A stretch of DNA of 64,000 bases from Bacteroidales bacterium SW299 (GCA_019550975.1 SDWH01000010.1:62001-126000); one strand, 5' to 3'; positions 44,486 to 54,326 are shown, numbered from the stretch's first letter. Made by a program: numbers and translations. The notes: generated from the sequence alone by a model not told the origin.

Positions 44486-47400
44486 ATGTCACTATGGAAC
44501 AAACTTAGAGGGATCTGGAATGCCGAAGACGCAGACGAAGCCGTCGGCAACAGTTCTGTGCCTGCACCGTATTCCATTCCGCACTACGTCATAGTAGACG
44601 TTGAGGTAGGCCTGAAAGACCGCAAGATCCATGACATCGGAGCTCTCCGCGACGACGGAGCTGTATTTCACAAGAATTCAAAAAAGGAACTTTTTGAATT
44701 TATCGGCAATGCCGGCTATATCTGCGGACACAACATCGTCCATCACGATGCCACCTACCTGTTTGACCAAACGACTCCCGGCAGGATGCTCGTCGATACA
44801 CTCTACATCTCTCCCCTGCTTTTCCCTGAACGCCCGTATCACCGGCTCGTGAAAGACGACAAGCTGGTGAGCGACCAGATGAACAATCCGGTAAACGACT
44901 GTGAAAAGGCAAGGGACCTGCTGATGGACGAAATAACGCGCTGGAGTTCATTGCCGGACAAAAAGCAGGAGCTCTTCGCGTCACTGCTGAAAGAAAAGAA
45001 AGAATTTGAAGGATTCCTCAGCATGGTAAACGCAAGATACAGCAGAAAAGGACTGGCGGAACTGGCAAGAAGCCTCTACAATGGAAAAATATGCGACCAT
45101 GCCGATCTTCAGACGCTGATCAGGCAATACCCGTGCGAACTGGCATATGCACTGGCTCTGATTGACACGGCAGACTACCGCTCGGTTACGCCCAGATGGG
45201 TGCTCCGGAATTATCCGGCAGTTGAATATGTTGTAAAACTCCTCCGCCATACCCCATGCAACGAAGGATGCGACTATTGCAACACCCAACTGGATGTACA
45301 CCATAATTTAAAGGCATTTTTCGGTTATGAACATTTCCGCACATACAACGGCGAACCGCTTCAGGAACGGGCTGCCCGGGCAGCCATAAAAGGCAAGTCG
45401 CTGCTTGCGATATTCCCGACCGGAGGAGGCAAATCACTGACTTTCCAACTGCCCGCACTGATGGAGGGCCGTTCCGTACATGGACTGACAGTTGTCATCT
45501 CTCCTTTGCAGTCGCTGATGAAAGATCAGGTAGACAATCTTGCCGACAGAGGCATTACCGATGCCGTGACCATCAATGGCCTGCTAGACCCCATAACCAG
45601 GGCGTTAGCCATACAGAGAGTGCACGACGGAGAGGCTTCACTGCTATATATATCCCCGGAAACGCTTCGTTCAAAAACCATCGAACGAATTCTGATGGCA
45701 CGCCATGTCGTAAGGTTCGTTATCGACGAAGCGCATTGTTTTTCTTCATGGGGACAGGATTTCAGGGTAGACTATCTTTATATCGGAAAATTCATAAAGG
45801 AATATCAGCTGAAAAAAGGATGCAAAGACCCGATACCGGTTTCCTGCTTCACCGCTACGGCAAAGCAAAAAGTGGTGCAAGACATACGCGACTATTTCAA
45901 GCAAACGCTCAACCTGGACTTGGAGCTGTTTGCTTCAACGGCTTCAAGAACAAACCTGCACTATTCGGTCATCCACTCTGAAACGGATGAGGACAAATAC
46001 CTGAAGCTAAGGGAACTTATATCCGAATCCGACTGCCCGACAATCGTCTATACATCGCGGACCAAGCGCACCGAAGAACTGGCAAAGAAATTAACCCGCG
46101 ACGGATATAAAGCACTGGCCTTCAACGGAAAGATGGACTCGGACGTAAAAATAGCCAACCAGGACGCGTTCATGAACGACCAGATACGCATCATCGTGGC
46201 AACTTCAGCGTTCGGCATGGGCGTGGATAAAAAAGATGTAGGGCTCGTTGTACATTACGATATTTCCGATTCGCTGGAAAATTATGTGCAAGAGGCAGGA
46301 AGAGCCGGCCGGGATCCCAGCCTGAATGCCCGCTGCTATGTGCTTTACTGCGACAATGACCTGGACAAGCATTTTATTCTGCTGAACCAGACGAAACTGA
46401 GCATCAGTGAAATCCAGCAGATATGGAAAGCTATAAAAGACCTTACCAGGCAACGCAAAAGGATATGCTGCTCGGCTCTGGAAATCGCACGGCAGGCAGG
46501 ATGGGACGACGCTGTTTCAGACATTGAAACCCGTGTAAGGACAGCCTTGGCAACCTTAGAACAGAACGGATACATCGAAAGGGGCAACAATGTGCCGCAC
46601 GTCTATGCCACTGGCATTACTGTAAAGAACGTGGACGAGGCAAGAAACCGTATCACTGCTTCCCTGCTGTTCGGCAGCGATGAAATAGAAAATGCTGTCC
46701 GGATCATCAAATCGCTGATTTCCCAAAAGCACATCACCAAAACTCCGGATTCAGAGGCCGAATCACGAATCGACTATCTGGCAGACATCCTGGGACTGAA
46801 GAAAAAGGAAATCGTGTCTGTTGTTGAAAGGATGCGGCAAGAAGGCATTCTGGCGGACAGCAGGGACATTTCTGCCTATCTGATGGATGCAGGCGACTCG
46901 GAGAAGAAATCACGGACACTTCTTGAACGTTTTGCGAAACTTGAAAAATACATGCTAAGCAGCATCCCCGACGAAACATTGCAGATATCATGCAAGCAGT
47001 TGAACGACAATGCTGTAAAGAACGGCATCAGCACTTCCAAAGAGAAGGATATCCGAACTTTGCTGTACTTCCTTTGCATCAAAGGATATACCCGCAAAAA
47101 AGAGGACGCAGCCCACAACCTGAAAATCATCCGCCAGACAAACATGGAATCGACTCTCAGCCGATTTGAAAAACGGTTGGCAATAAGCCGGTTCACCGTA
47201 GAATGGCTATACAAACTTGCTTCCGATGAAGAGGCTAGAATTTCCGCTTCCCCTGACAACTCTGTGCAATTTTCCGTTGTGGAACTGCTGAATGAAATAA
47301 AAGCGAACAGCCAGTCCCTTTTTAAAGAACTCAACGACATAACACTGGAAGATGTGGAGGAAGCGCTTCTCTACCTTTCAAAAATCGGTGCGCTCAAGCT

Positions 47401-49369
47401 TGAAGGCGGTTTTCTGGTCCTTTACAACGGCATGGACATCAAACGGATAAAAGACAACAAGTCAAGATACAAAATTGACGATTACCGGATGCTGAACGAG
47501 TTCTACAAACAGAAAATCCAACAGGTACATATCGTGGGCGAATATGCCAATCTGATGGTAAAAGACTATAGCGCCGCCCTGCAATACGTGCAGGATTATT
47601 TCCAGATGGACTACAAGAAATTTATCGCAAAATATTTCAAGGGAGAAAGGACGATCGAAATAGAGCGTAACCTGACACCCAAGAAATACGAACAGCTCTT
47701 CGGCCAGCTATCCAAACGTCAGATGGAGATCATATCCGACAAAAGTTCGCGCTGCATTGTCGTAGCCGCAGGACCGGGCAGCGGGAAGACACGTGTGCTC
47801 GTCCATAAACTTGCGTCGCTTCTGATTCTTGAAGACGTGAAACACGAACAGCTGCTGATGCTGACATTTTCAAGGGCGGCCGCCACCGAATTCAAGCAGC
47901 GGCTGATGGAACTGATCGGCAACGCTGCACATTTTGTCGAAATAAAGACTTTCCATTCCTATTGCTTCGACCTTCTGGGACGGATAGGCAACCTTGAAGA
48001 TGCCAGGAATGTGGTTGAAAAAGCTGCCCAGATGATAGAGGAGGGAGAAGTTGAACCTAACAAAATCGGCAAGACCGTACTGGTCATCGATGAAGCCCAA
48101 GACATGGGTGCCGAAGAATATGCGCTGGTGAAAGCGCTCATGGCCAACAATGAAGAAATGCGTGTGATAGCAGTAGGCGATGATGACCAGAACATCTACG
48201 ACTTCCGCGGATCGGACTCGGGATACATGTATAAGCTCACGCAAAGTCCCGGAAGCAAACTGATTGAAATGACAGAAAACTACCGCTGTGCACGCCATGT
48301 GGTGGATTTCGCCAATGCTTTTACAAGAAACATCGGCAGAAGAATAAAGAAAAATCCCATCTCTTCCATGAGCAAAGAGAACGGTTGGGTGGAAACGACA
48401 TTCCACCGCTCAAAATACATGTACCAGCCGCTTGTGGACGAACTGACTTTGCACAAAAAGGCAGGAACCTCGTGCGTCCTCACCCAAACGAATGATGAGG
48501 CAGTCATCCTGATGGCTCTGCTGAGGAAACAAGGGGCTAACAGCAAACTGATACAGTCGCTGGACGAAATCCGGTTCTGCAACATCGCTGAAATACGGTA
48601 CTTCCTGAAATATATGGACAGACGGCTGAGAACGCCTATGATTTCAGACGAATTGTGGGAGGATGCCAAACGTGCAACTTTCGACGCCTACGCCACAAGT
48701 CAGAGTCTGACATATATAAGGCGATGCGTGGAACTGTTTGAACAGACAAACAAAGTAAAATACATCAGCGACTTTAAAGAGTATGTTTTTGAATCGTCGG
48801 TAGAAGATTTCTGTGATCTGTCCGGAGCTGATGTGGTGGTATCTACCATCCATAAGGCTAAAGGCCGGGAGTTTGACAACGTATATATGCTCATTTCCGA
48901 CAATTACCAGAAAGACGACAACCTGATGCGCCGGTACTATGTAGGAATTACCCGTGCAAAAAGCAGCCTCTGCATACACACAAACGGCTATTTCTTTGAC
49001 CGTTTGCCGCAAGACCGCTACTCCATTGACGAGAAGCAATATGGAATGCCCGAAGAGATTGTTCTCCAGCTTTCTCATAAGGATGTTTATCTTGACTTCT
49101 TTAAAGGAATCAAGCAAGATGTTTTGGCTTTAAGAAGCGGCGACCCTTTGCTTTGCAAAGATTCCTATTTATACCGTACATCCGGCCGTCAGCCGATAGC
49201 CAGACTGTCAGCAAAAATGCAGAAAGAACTGGCGGGATGGAAAGAGAAAGGCTATGAAGTGAAGTCAGCATCCGTCCGGTTCATCGTGGCATGGAAGTCC
49301 AAAGACGCTCCGAAAGACGAGCCGGAAACAGCCGTCCTTCTGGCTGACTTGATCCTTTCGAGTGAATGA
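44486..49369 (+). CDS. Exonuclease-RecQ-UvrD fusion helicase
   Basis: 1627 aa; the frame is open to 44264 but the promoter at 44438 places the start at 44486. Domains in order: a DEDD-type 3'-5' exonuclease-like domain (YVIVDVEVG near 35, HNIVHHDATYL near 85); RecQ SF2 helicase (FPTGGGKSLTF near 312, VIDEAHCFSSWGQDFR near 412, VQEAGRAGRD near 603) with winged-helix regions; UvrD/Rep-type SF1 helicase (AAGPGSGKTRVL near 1094, VIDEAQDMG near 1199, TIHKAKGREFDNVYM near 1453). A single protein combining two helicases of opposite polarity and a nuclease suggests DNA repair or anti-phage defence. It stands alone, bounded by inverted repeats. Confidence 0.92.
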   Translation: MSLWNKLRGIWNAEDADEAVGNSSVPAPYSIPHYVIVDVEVGLKDRKIHDIGALRDDGAVFHKNSKKELFEFIGNAGYICGHNIVHHDATYLFDQTTPGRMLVDTLYISPLLFPERPYHRLVKDDKLVSDQMNNPVNDCEKARDLLMDEITRWSSLPDKKQELFASLLKEKKEFEGFLSMVNARYSRKGLAELARSLYNGKICDHADLQTLIRQYPCELAYALALIDTADYRSVTPRWVLRNYPAVEYVVKLLRHTPCNEGCDYCNTQLDVHHNLKAFFGYEHFRTYNGEPLQERAARAAIKGKSLLAIFPTGGGKSLTFQLPALMEGRSVHGLTVVISPLQSLMKDQVDNLADRGITDAVTINGLLDPITRALAIQRVHDGEASLLYISPETLRSKTIERILMARHVVRFVIDEAHCFSSWGQDFRVDYLYIGKFIKEYQLKKGCKDPIPVSCFTATAKQKVVQDIRDYFKQTLNLDLELFASTASRTNLHYSVIHSETDEDKYLKLRELISESDCPTIVYTSRTKRTEELAKKLTRDGYKALAFNGKMDSDVKIANQDAFMNDQIRIIVATSAFGMGVDKKDVGLVVHYDISDSLENYVQEAGRAGRDPSLNARCYVLYCDNDLDKHFILLNQTKLSISEIQQIWKAIKDLTRQRKRICCSALEIARQAGWDDAVSDIETRVRTALATLEQNGYIERGNNVPHVYATGITVKNVDEARNRITASLLFGSDEIENAVRIIKSLISQKHITKTPDSEAESRIDYLADILGLKKKEIVSVVERMRQEGILADSRDISAYLMDAGDSEKKSRTLLERFAKLEKYMLSSIPDETLQISCKQLNDNAVKNGISTSKEKDIRTLLYFLCIKGYTRKKEDAAHNLKIIRQTNMESTLSRFEKRLAISRFTVEWLYKLASDEEARISASPDNSVQFSVVELLNEIKANSQSLFKELNDITLEDVEEALLYLSKIGALKLEGGFLVLYNGMDIKRIKDNKSRYKIDDYRMLNEFYKQKIQQVHIVGEYANLMVKDYSAALQYVQDYFQMDYKKFIAKYFKGERTIEIERNLTPKKYEQLFGQLSKRQMEIISDKSSRCIVVAAGPGSGKTRVLVHKLASLLILEDVKHEQLLMLTFSRAAATEFKQRLMELIGNAAHFVEIKTFHSYCFDLLGRIGNLEDARNVVEKAAQMIEEGEVEPNKIGKTVLVIDEAQDMGAEEYALVKALMANNEEMRVIAVGDDDQNIYDFRGSDSGYMYKLTQSPGSKLIEMTENYRCARHVVDFANAFTRNIGRRIKKNPISSMSKENGWVETTFHRSKYMYQPLVDELTLHKKAGTSCVLTQTNDEAVILMALLRKQGANSKLIQSLDEIRFCNIAEIRYFLKYMDRRLRTPMISDELWEDAKRATFDAYATSQSLTYIRRCVELFEQTNKVKYISDFKEYVFESSVEDFCDLSGADVVVSTIHKAKGREFDNVYMLISDNYQKDDNLMRRYYVGITRAKSSLCIHTNGYFFDRLPQDRYSIDEKQYGMPEEIVLQLSHKDVYLDFFKGIKQDVLALRSGDPLLCKDSYLYRTSGRQPIARLSAKMQKELAGWKEKGYEVKSASVRFIVAWKSKDAPKDEPETAVLLADLILSSE

Positions 49370-49754
49370 AATTTTGCTCTGCCTCGGCTTGAGAATTGTT
49401 TTCGAGGATGTTTTTCTGTTTTTACTGAATCGGAAAATTGAAACAGGTTCTAAACAAAAAGGCATGCAATCCGTCCGGACTACACACCTTTTCCTCATCA
49501 TTTATATAGAATTCATTGGTTTCCTGAATAAATAGCCACAAATGCAGTGCCTACTTTAAGTCAAACATCCGCAAGCAACCACATCTCTTGTATGCAAAAG
49601 TACAATATTCTTCATAAATAACGAAAAAAACAACAGGAAAAATATCCAATGACACCTTTAGAGCCTGCAAGAAATAGAATGCACTTCAAGATTCAGACCC
49701 GGAATACATTTCATTTATAAGATCCTCCACTCCGGGCATGTCATATGCAGAACG
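49370..49754. other. Intergenic region with right inverted repeat
   Basis: No gene supported. It contains the right inverted repeat of the helicase segment. A TACTTTTG box reads leftward at 49602-49595 with no convincing ORF after it; it may be a relic promoter or make a small RNA. Confidence 0.4.
49429..49444 (-). repeat. Right inverted repeat flanking helicase gene
   Basis: ATCGGAAAATTGAAAC, exact inverted partner of 44335-44350, continuing imperfectly to 49454. Confidence 0.6.
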
Positions 49755-50651
49755 TTACAGCTCTATCTCTCCGTCCACAGTTCCCTGATGTTCCCATCCT
49801 CCTATCTGCACCCCGTCAAGCTTAATCTCATCGGAGGATACATTTATTTGCACAGTCAGGCTCTTTCCTCCTTCGAGCATGGCGACAGGACTGCCATCCT
49901 GAGCATGGTCAGGAATATCAATTGTCCGCGTCATTGTTCCCACGCTTACATCAAGCGTAATGTAATCCTTTTCCTGAGGTACTATAAAGAATGAAGCCCG
50001 CCTGCCTTGTCTGCTCCCGACCTCAGACAATCCCGCAGCCGTACCGTCCAATATAATCCCTTTTGTCTGATCCACGCTGCAAGAAGAAAGGGCTCTGACA
50101 GAAGTGGAAACCTGCGACAACTGTTCATCGCTCAAATCATCTGACACATATATGATTACAAGCCTGTGAAGGGCATGTCTGAAAGCCAGGTTTACTGCAG
50201 TGTTAGCATCTTTCTTCACATTTACCGCCCTGGCCAGCAGAAGATCCGTTTCTTCTGTCGGAGAAACAGTAAATGTGAATATACCATCCACTGCTGTTTC
50301 CTGCACAGGATAACAGCCGGAAAAATACACATCCCCGACATCTTCAGGCAAGTCAAGGTCTTTCCACATAAGTTCGGTAATTCCCGCAGCATAGTTTCTG
50401 CCGGCACTGACAAAACCGCTTCCAGACACGGTAACCGTAAAAATATCTCCGTGAGAGAAATTTCCTTTTCCTTCTTCATCAAGCACGGGAGCCTTGGTCA
50501 GCGCGTCAATGGATGTACGGATGTCAATCACTCCCGTCCCATCTGCTTCATCGCCGCCATCAACAGGAGTCTTCCCGCATGAAACAGACATGGTTATAAT
50601 CAGGCCGGCCGCAACAGCCATAATTGAACTGTGAAATATCTTATTGCTCAT
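49755..50651 (-). CDS. Fimbrillin-like lipoprotein
   Basis: 298 aa with a lipoprotein signal (ITMSVSCGKTPVDGG, lipobox Cys near 25). The body shows the Bacteroidales fimbrillin pattern: TSIDALTKAPVLDEEG, FSHGDIFTVTVSG, VYFSGCYPVQ, AVNLAFRHALHRLVI. Such proteins are exported, often cleaved at an Arg or Lys and polymerised into pili or kept as surface lipoproteins. It lies 13 bp after the IdeS-like gene on the same strand and is probably co-transcribed with it from the promoter at 52541-52534. Confidence 0.82.
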   Translation of the reverse strand: MSNKIFHSSIMAVAAGLIITMSVSCGKTPVDGGDEADGTGVIDIRTSIDALTKAPVLDEEGKGNFSHGDIFTVTVSGSGFVSAGRNYAAGITELMWKDLDLPEDVGDVYFSGCYPVQETAVDGIFTFTVSPTEETDLLLARAVNVKKDANTAVNLAFRHALHRLVIIYVSDDLSDEQLSQVSTSVRALSSCSVDQTKGIILDGTAAGLSEVGSRQGRRASFFIVPQEKDYITLDVSVGTMTRTIDIPDHAQDGSPVAMLEGGKSLTVQINVSSDEIKLDGVQIGGWEHQGTVDGEIEL

Positions 50652-50664
50652 GATAACTTGCCAT

Positions 50665-52509
50665 TTATTGAATATAATCTTCTTTAATCACCACTTCAGG
50701 GAATTCTTTCTGCCAGATATCCCGTTTCAGATCCACAAGCGTTATACTGGATATGGCGTGTACGTTAGAATTTCCCATCATTACTTTCCAAAGTCCATCC
50801 CTATATCTGATCTCCTGCCGTATCAGGCGGTGATGCTGGAATTTATTGGTCCCTCCTTTAACCTCAAAGTTATAGTGGTCATTATTGTCTACATAATACA
50901 GGGCAGATACATAACCCGCATCATCAAATTCCACACCCCAAATTGTCATAACGTGCGTAACCCCTTTGCTCACGTTAGACTGAACGAAACCCAGTCCCTG
51001 CTTATTTTCCAGAGCTCCTTTGATGATCCTGCTAAGACTCTCTTTATTCATAGCGTCTTTGGGCTTGACTGCAACGTCTATGTTGTCGAATATTTCCGTA
51101 AAATATCCATTAAAATTGTCATCGATGTCAGGATCCGGAGATGATATTCCCGGAGTCCCGCAGATAAACCAGTTAATTCCAACGGCATCCGATCCCCCTC
51201 TGTTTCTGGATATGTTTCTGAAGAAATCGAAAATCCCACTGCTATCCTTATCGGAAAATCCAAAAGAAGGACGCGGATATGACGGCCATGGATTTGAACT
51301 GTACTTTGCATCATACGCCTCGATATACGGTTGATTGAGCCGTGTCCACCAATGCAGCAAATTAGATGCGCCCGCCGCCCAGCACATATTGCCGTCATGA
51401 TATCCAGGACGAGATTTACTATCGTCCGGATCGTTCTTATCGCAGTCATACCATAAAAAGTCTTTCTGCCAGTTCAGATACATAACACCGGAAACTTTAT
51501 ACCACATACCGCTGGGAAAGTTTTCCGGAACCAGGAAACTGTACTCGGGTACAGACTCTTCATGATCTCTTGGATAATCTGGCAGGCCCGCGGTCTTGAC
51601 TCCGTAGACCCAGCATGTCTTGCCACCATAGTCAGGATCTGGAGCAGGGTCAGGATCCGTACCTATATCTCCATCGGATTTGAGATGCAAATTAAGCACA
51701 GTTTCTTTTCCGCTCTCCAGAAGGCTGCTTTCTCCGATTTTCACCGGAGCTTTGTAAACGGAAGTCTTGCCGCCGGTGGATATCTCAACCCATCCTTCAG
51801 CATAGGCATCAAGACTGCCGGGAAAAAGAATAGCCGAGTATTTCCCCTCCGATTCTGACAATATGCGGGGGCTTATGTCCTTCATCGTTCCCCCAGGAAT
51901 GTCTATCTGCCCAGTGGAAAGGTCAAATGAACCTTCTGTAATATTCTTCACAATAACGGTCAAGTCTTCCGGAAGCGAACCGCCGTCGCTTGAAATATGA
52001 ATGGACAACTTGTGCATTCCATGAACAAACGGCATCTCTATTACATTTCCTGTCAAATCGTCCTGTTCCATGTCGATATGACTCCACAATAAATCCGATT
52101 CCTCATATCCGCTTCCTGTCTGATCCGTATCTACACTGTGGGTATGCCGGTCCGTTTCGGGCGAAACATCCTCCCTGGCCGGATAGTATGCGGAAAGACG
52201 TACGGTACCTGCCCCCAATTCGCTTTTCAGCAGTTTCGGAGTCCATTGTCCACCCTCCCTAGTCAGTATGACATGCTTTGTCTGCTTTCCGTATATATAA
52301 AGTCCTACTTTGTCACCATCGGTGAAGAACCCGCTTCCGTCATCCCCGATTTCGGCTCTTGTATCGCTATCTTCTTGCGTGAACTTTATTTCTATATACC
52401 TGTCACCCTCTGATATGCAAGCCTCAGATTTTTTGCACCCTGACAATAAAATTGGGGCAACAACCAACGCCAGAAGCAGATATTTCACTATAATCCGTAT
52501 GCTATTCAT
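50665..52509 (-). CDS. Lipoprotein with fimbrillin-like N-terminus and IdeS/Mac-like cysteine protease domain
   Basis: 614 aa from the ATG at 52509; the frame is open to 52692 but the promoter box at 52541-52534 and the lipoprotein signal (VVAPILLSGCKKSE) set this start. Residues about 30-290 are fimbrillin-like (FTQEDSDTRAEIGDDGSGFFTDGDKVGLYIYG, LSAYYPA). From about 300 the sequence resembles IgG-degrading protease IdeS (family C66): CWVYGV, GVMYLNWQKDFLWYD, then GNMCWAAGASNLLHWW (Cys376), GVTHVMTIWG (His519) and YYVDNNDHY (Asp541). All three catalytic residues are present. Probably a surface protease; immunoglobulin as substrate is only a hypothesis. Confidence 0.85.
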   Translation of the reverse strand: MNSIRIIVKYLLLALVVAPILLSGCKKSEACISEGDRYIEIKFTQEDSDTRAEIGDDGSGFFTDGDKVGLYIYGKQTKHVILTREGGQWTPKLLKSELGAGTVRLSAYYPAREDVSPETDRHTHSVDTDQTGSGYEESDLLWSHIDMEQDDLTGNVIEMPFVHGMHKLSIHISSDGGSLPEDLTVIVKNITEGSFDLSTGQIDIPGGTMKDISPRILSESEGKYSAILFPGSLDAYAEGWVEISTGGKTSVYKAPVKIGESSLLESGKETVLNLHLKSDGDIGTDPDPAPDPDYGGKTCWVYGVKTAGLPDYPRDHEESVPEYSFLVPENFPSGMWYKVSGVMYLNWQKDFLWYDCDKNDPDDSKSRPGYHDGNMCWAAGASNLLHWWTRLNQPYIEAYDAKYSSNPWPSYPRPSFGFSDKDSSGIFDFFRNISRNRGGSDAVGINWFICGTPGISSPDPDIDDNFNGYFTEIFDNIDVAVKPKDAMNKESLSRIIKGALENKQGLGFVQSNVSKGVTHVMTIWGVEFDDAGYVSALYYVDNNDHYNFEVKGGTNKFQHHRLIRQEIRYRDGLWKVMMGNSNVHAISSITLVDLKRDIWQKEFPEVVIKEDYIQ

Positions 52510-52533
52510 TTCACGAACGATTAAATTTGACTG

Positions 52534-52541
52534 CAAAAGTA
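52534..52541 (-). promoter_or_regulatory. -7 box for lipoprotein operon
   Basis: Minus strand TACTTTTG, exact match to TAnnTTTG, about 25 nt before the start codon at 52509. Confidence 0.6.
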
Positions 52542-53226
52542 GTGAAAAACCATAAAAGAAATGATATGGGCTGAATAAATTCCACAGACAATGCGGAAAA
52601 GATATCAATAAAAAGATAATGGAAAGGGCGGCATATGAAGTTAAGGATGAACGATACAGACTTTGCATTGAAACTATTGAATCCAGTTCCATTTACACAA
52701 AATTTTGGACAATGTCATTATTTCTGAAGAAGATACCGAGAAACACCATATCGCATATTTGGTATTCTTACGGCTTTTAACTATACTAATTTTGAAAATT
52801 GAAGATGATTTATGGTACGCAACAAAAGCCTTTGTTACAGGGATATCATCAACCCTATAAACGCAAAAATCGTGCAGCTCTGGTGAGTTGCACGATTTTG
52901 CTTGCGATTTAGTATGTATTTACTTATCGGAATCATTTGACTTCCTCAAACATAACACACTATGAATATCAGCTATTTATAATTTCATGGTACAAATATG
53001 AATTATTTTAGTAGTCATATATTGAAAAGCAAGAGTAAAAAGAGATATTTCCATGGTAAAAGAAAGATTTATGATTATTTAACCGTGCATTTTGTATTTG
53101 CAGATGTTTTCATTTGATGTCGGATATTTGCACTTGTTTTGCTCTTCTTTTCACAAAACGCATAAAACGAAGATATTGCATCTTTTTCGCTTATTTTTGA
53201 CTTTCGTTTTTTATGGAAATACGTTA
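52542..53226. other. Intergenic region between lipoprotein operon and restriction locus
   Basis: Nearly 700 bp, AT-rich. A 53-codon frame at 52619-52780 (+) is open from an ATG but resembles nothing and is doubtful. A strong hairpin lies at 52866-52899. Nothing else is recognised. The change from chromosome-type to accessory genes happens here, so an old island boundary is possible. Confidence 0.4.
52866..52899. terminator. Strong isolated hairpin, no upstream gene
   Basis: Perfect 11-bp stem AAAATCGTGCA / TGCACGATTTT with a 12-nt loop and T/A-rich flanks on both sides, so it could terminate in either direction. No protein gene ends next to it; it may mark a small RNA or be left from a lost gene. 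Confidence 0.5.
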
Positions 53227-53234
53227 TACTTTTG
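53227..53234 (+). promoter_or_regulatory. -7 box for first gene of restriction locus
   Basis: TACTTTTG, exact TAnnTTTG match, 26 nt before the ATG at 53261. Confidence 0.55.
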
Positions 53235-53260
53235 CAAAGTAATCATAGACAAAAATAATT

Positions 53261-54013
53261 ATGAAGCAAAGGCAACATATATTCCAATCTTGGGCGATAG
53301 AAGTAGTAACGGTGCTTCTGGCGTCCACAATATCATTCCCTGTGAGTGATGCTTTGGACGTGCAGCTAAGCATTCTCCCTTTTATCATGGTAGCTTGTTA
53401 TGTTGCTCTAAAACTCATTTACCATTTATGCCTCTCTCTGTCGGCACGTATAATATCTCTTGCTTCTTTATTCTGCCATAAGCCTACGAAATCTAACCGA
53501 CAAACTAAAGGTGATAGCACTTTAGCAACTGCTATATCTATGGTTGGCAATGACGATATTCAAATGAAACGGATAGAGTTATTCCATTATGAGTACCTGC
53601 ATGAGGAACGACAATATCTACAGCAAAAAGAAAAAGAAGAAGATGAAAAGCTACAAGCCGTATTGCAATACACCCGAAATACATTTAGGCAATTTGATTT
53701 TAGCGAAGAAGAAATCTTCCAAATCTGCGAATGCGTCCGATACTTTGTCACCAATCGGAAAGCTCTTAGCGTAAACATCCACATCAAACGACGTACAACA
53801 GTTACACAAATCTCACTAAAGAATTTTGCTTGGAACATTGCTTTTCAATACAACATCAGTCGGGATATCACGGCACAGTTCGTCATGCAGACATTCTACG
53901 AATGGTTTGCCAATTCTACCCTTGATACAATCAGAAAGAATTTGCGAACAACGACTGGGAAACATAAGATTGAGATTGATGAAAATATCATTTCTATTGT
54001 TCGTAATTCATAA
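53261..54013 (+). CDS. Unknown two-helix membrane protein with coiled coil
   Basis: 250 aa. Two N-terminal hydrophobic helices (about 10-30, and LPFIMVACYVALKLIYHLCLSL, about 38-60) are followed by a coiled coil rich in Glu/Lys/Gln (YLHEERQYLQQKEKEEDEKLQAVLQY, about 110-135). A soluble C-terminal domain with IHIKRRTTVTQISLKNFAWN follows. No family recognised. It comes just before an Xre regulator and hsdR on the same strand and could be an accessory gene of the island. Its low GC content fits the restriction genes. Confidence 0.75.
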   Translation: MKQRQHIFQSWAIEVVTVLLASTISFPVSDALDVQLSILPFIMVACYVALKLIYHLCLSLSARIISLASLFCHKPTKSNRQTKGDSTLATAISMVGNDDIQMKRIELFHYEYLHEERQYLQQKEKEEDEKLQAVLQYTRNTFRQFDFSEEEIFQICECVRYFVTNRKALSVNIHIKRRTTVTQISLKNFAWNIAFQYNISRDITAQFVMQTFYEWFANSTLDTIRKNLRTTTGKHKIEIDENIISIVRNS

Positions 54014-54085
54014 CTCGCTATGCTCTAAATCAGCTATATAACATTAAATATTTGATCTCAGGATATATTTATCGCGTAAAATCAC

Positions 54086-54093
54086 TATATTTG
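54086..54093 (+). promoter_or_regulatory. -7 box for Xre-hsdR operon
   Basis: TATATTTG, exact TAnnTTTG match, 32 nt before the ATG at 54118. Confidence 0.6.
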
Positions 54094-54117
54094 CATCAAA
54101 AGCATTATATTGGCAAT

Positions 54118-54315
54118 ATGGAAGATTTGAATCAATTAAAGCTCGTATTGGTTAAAAAGAAGAGAACCAATAAATGGTTGGCTGAACAGTTGGGCGTGAA
54201 CCAAACAACTGTTTCCAAGTGGTGTACCAATACAACCCAGCCTGATTTGGCAACGCTGAAACGTATATCGGAGTTGCTGGAGGTTAGTGTGAGCGAGATT
54301 ATCAACTTTGAATAA
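54118..54315 (+). CDS. Xre family helix-turn-helix regulator
   Basis: 65-aa single-domain Cro/C1-type DNA-binding protein. NKWLAEQLGVNQTTVSKWCTN holds the helix-turn-helix, followed by QPDLATLKRISELLEVSVSEII. The ATG at 54118 is set by the promoter at 54086; the frame is open further up. It lies 11 bp before hsdR and probably controls the restriction operon, as small C-proteins do in other systems. Confidence 0.92.
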   Translation: MEDLNQLKLVLVKKKRTNKWLAEQLGVNQTTVSKWCTNTTQPDLATLKRISELLEVSVSEIINFE

Positions 54316-54326
54316 GATGTACGATT

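Noticed and set aside
49480-49602. TACTTTTG box on the minus strand followed by short frames
   Set aside because: The frames are very short or overlap the inverted repeat; no product can be supported, though a small RNA is not excluded.
52619-52780. 53-codon frame in the gap before the restriction locus
   Set aside because: No promoter, no clear ribosome-binding site and no recognisable motif; mentioned only under the intergenic entry.
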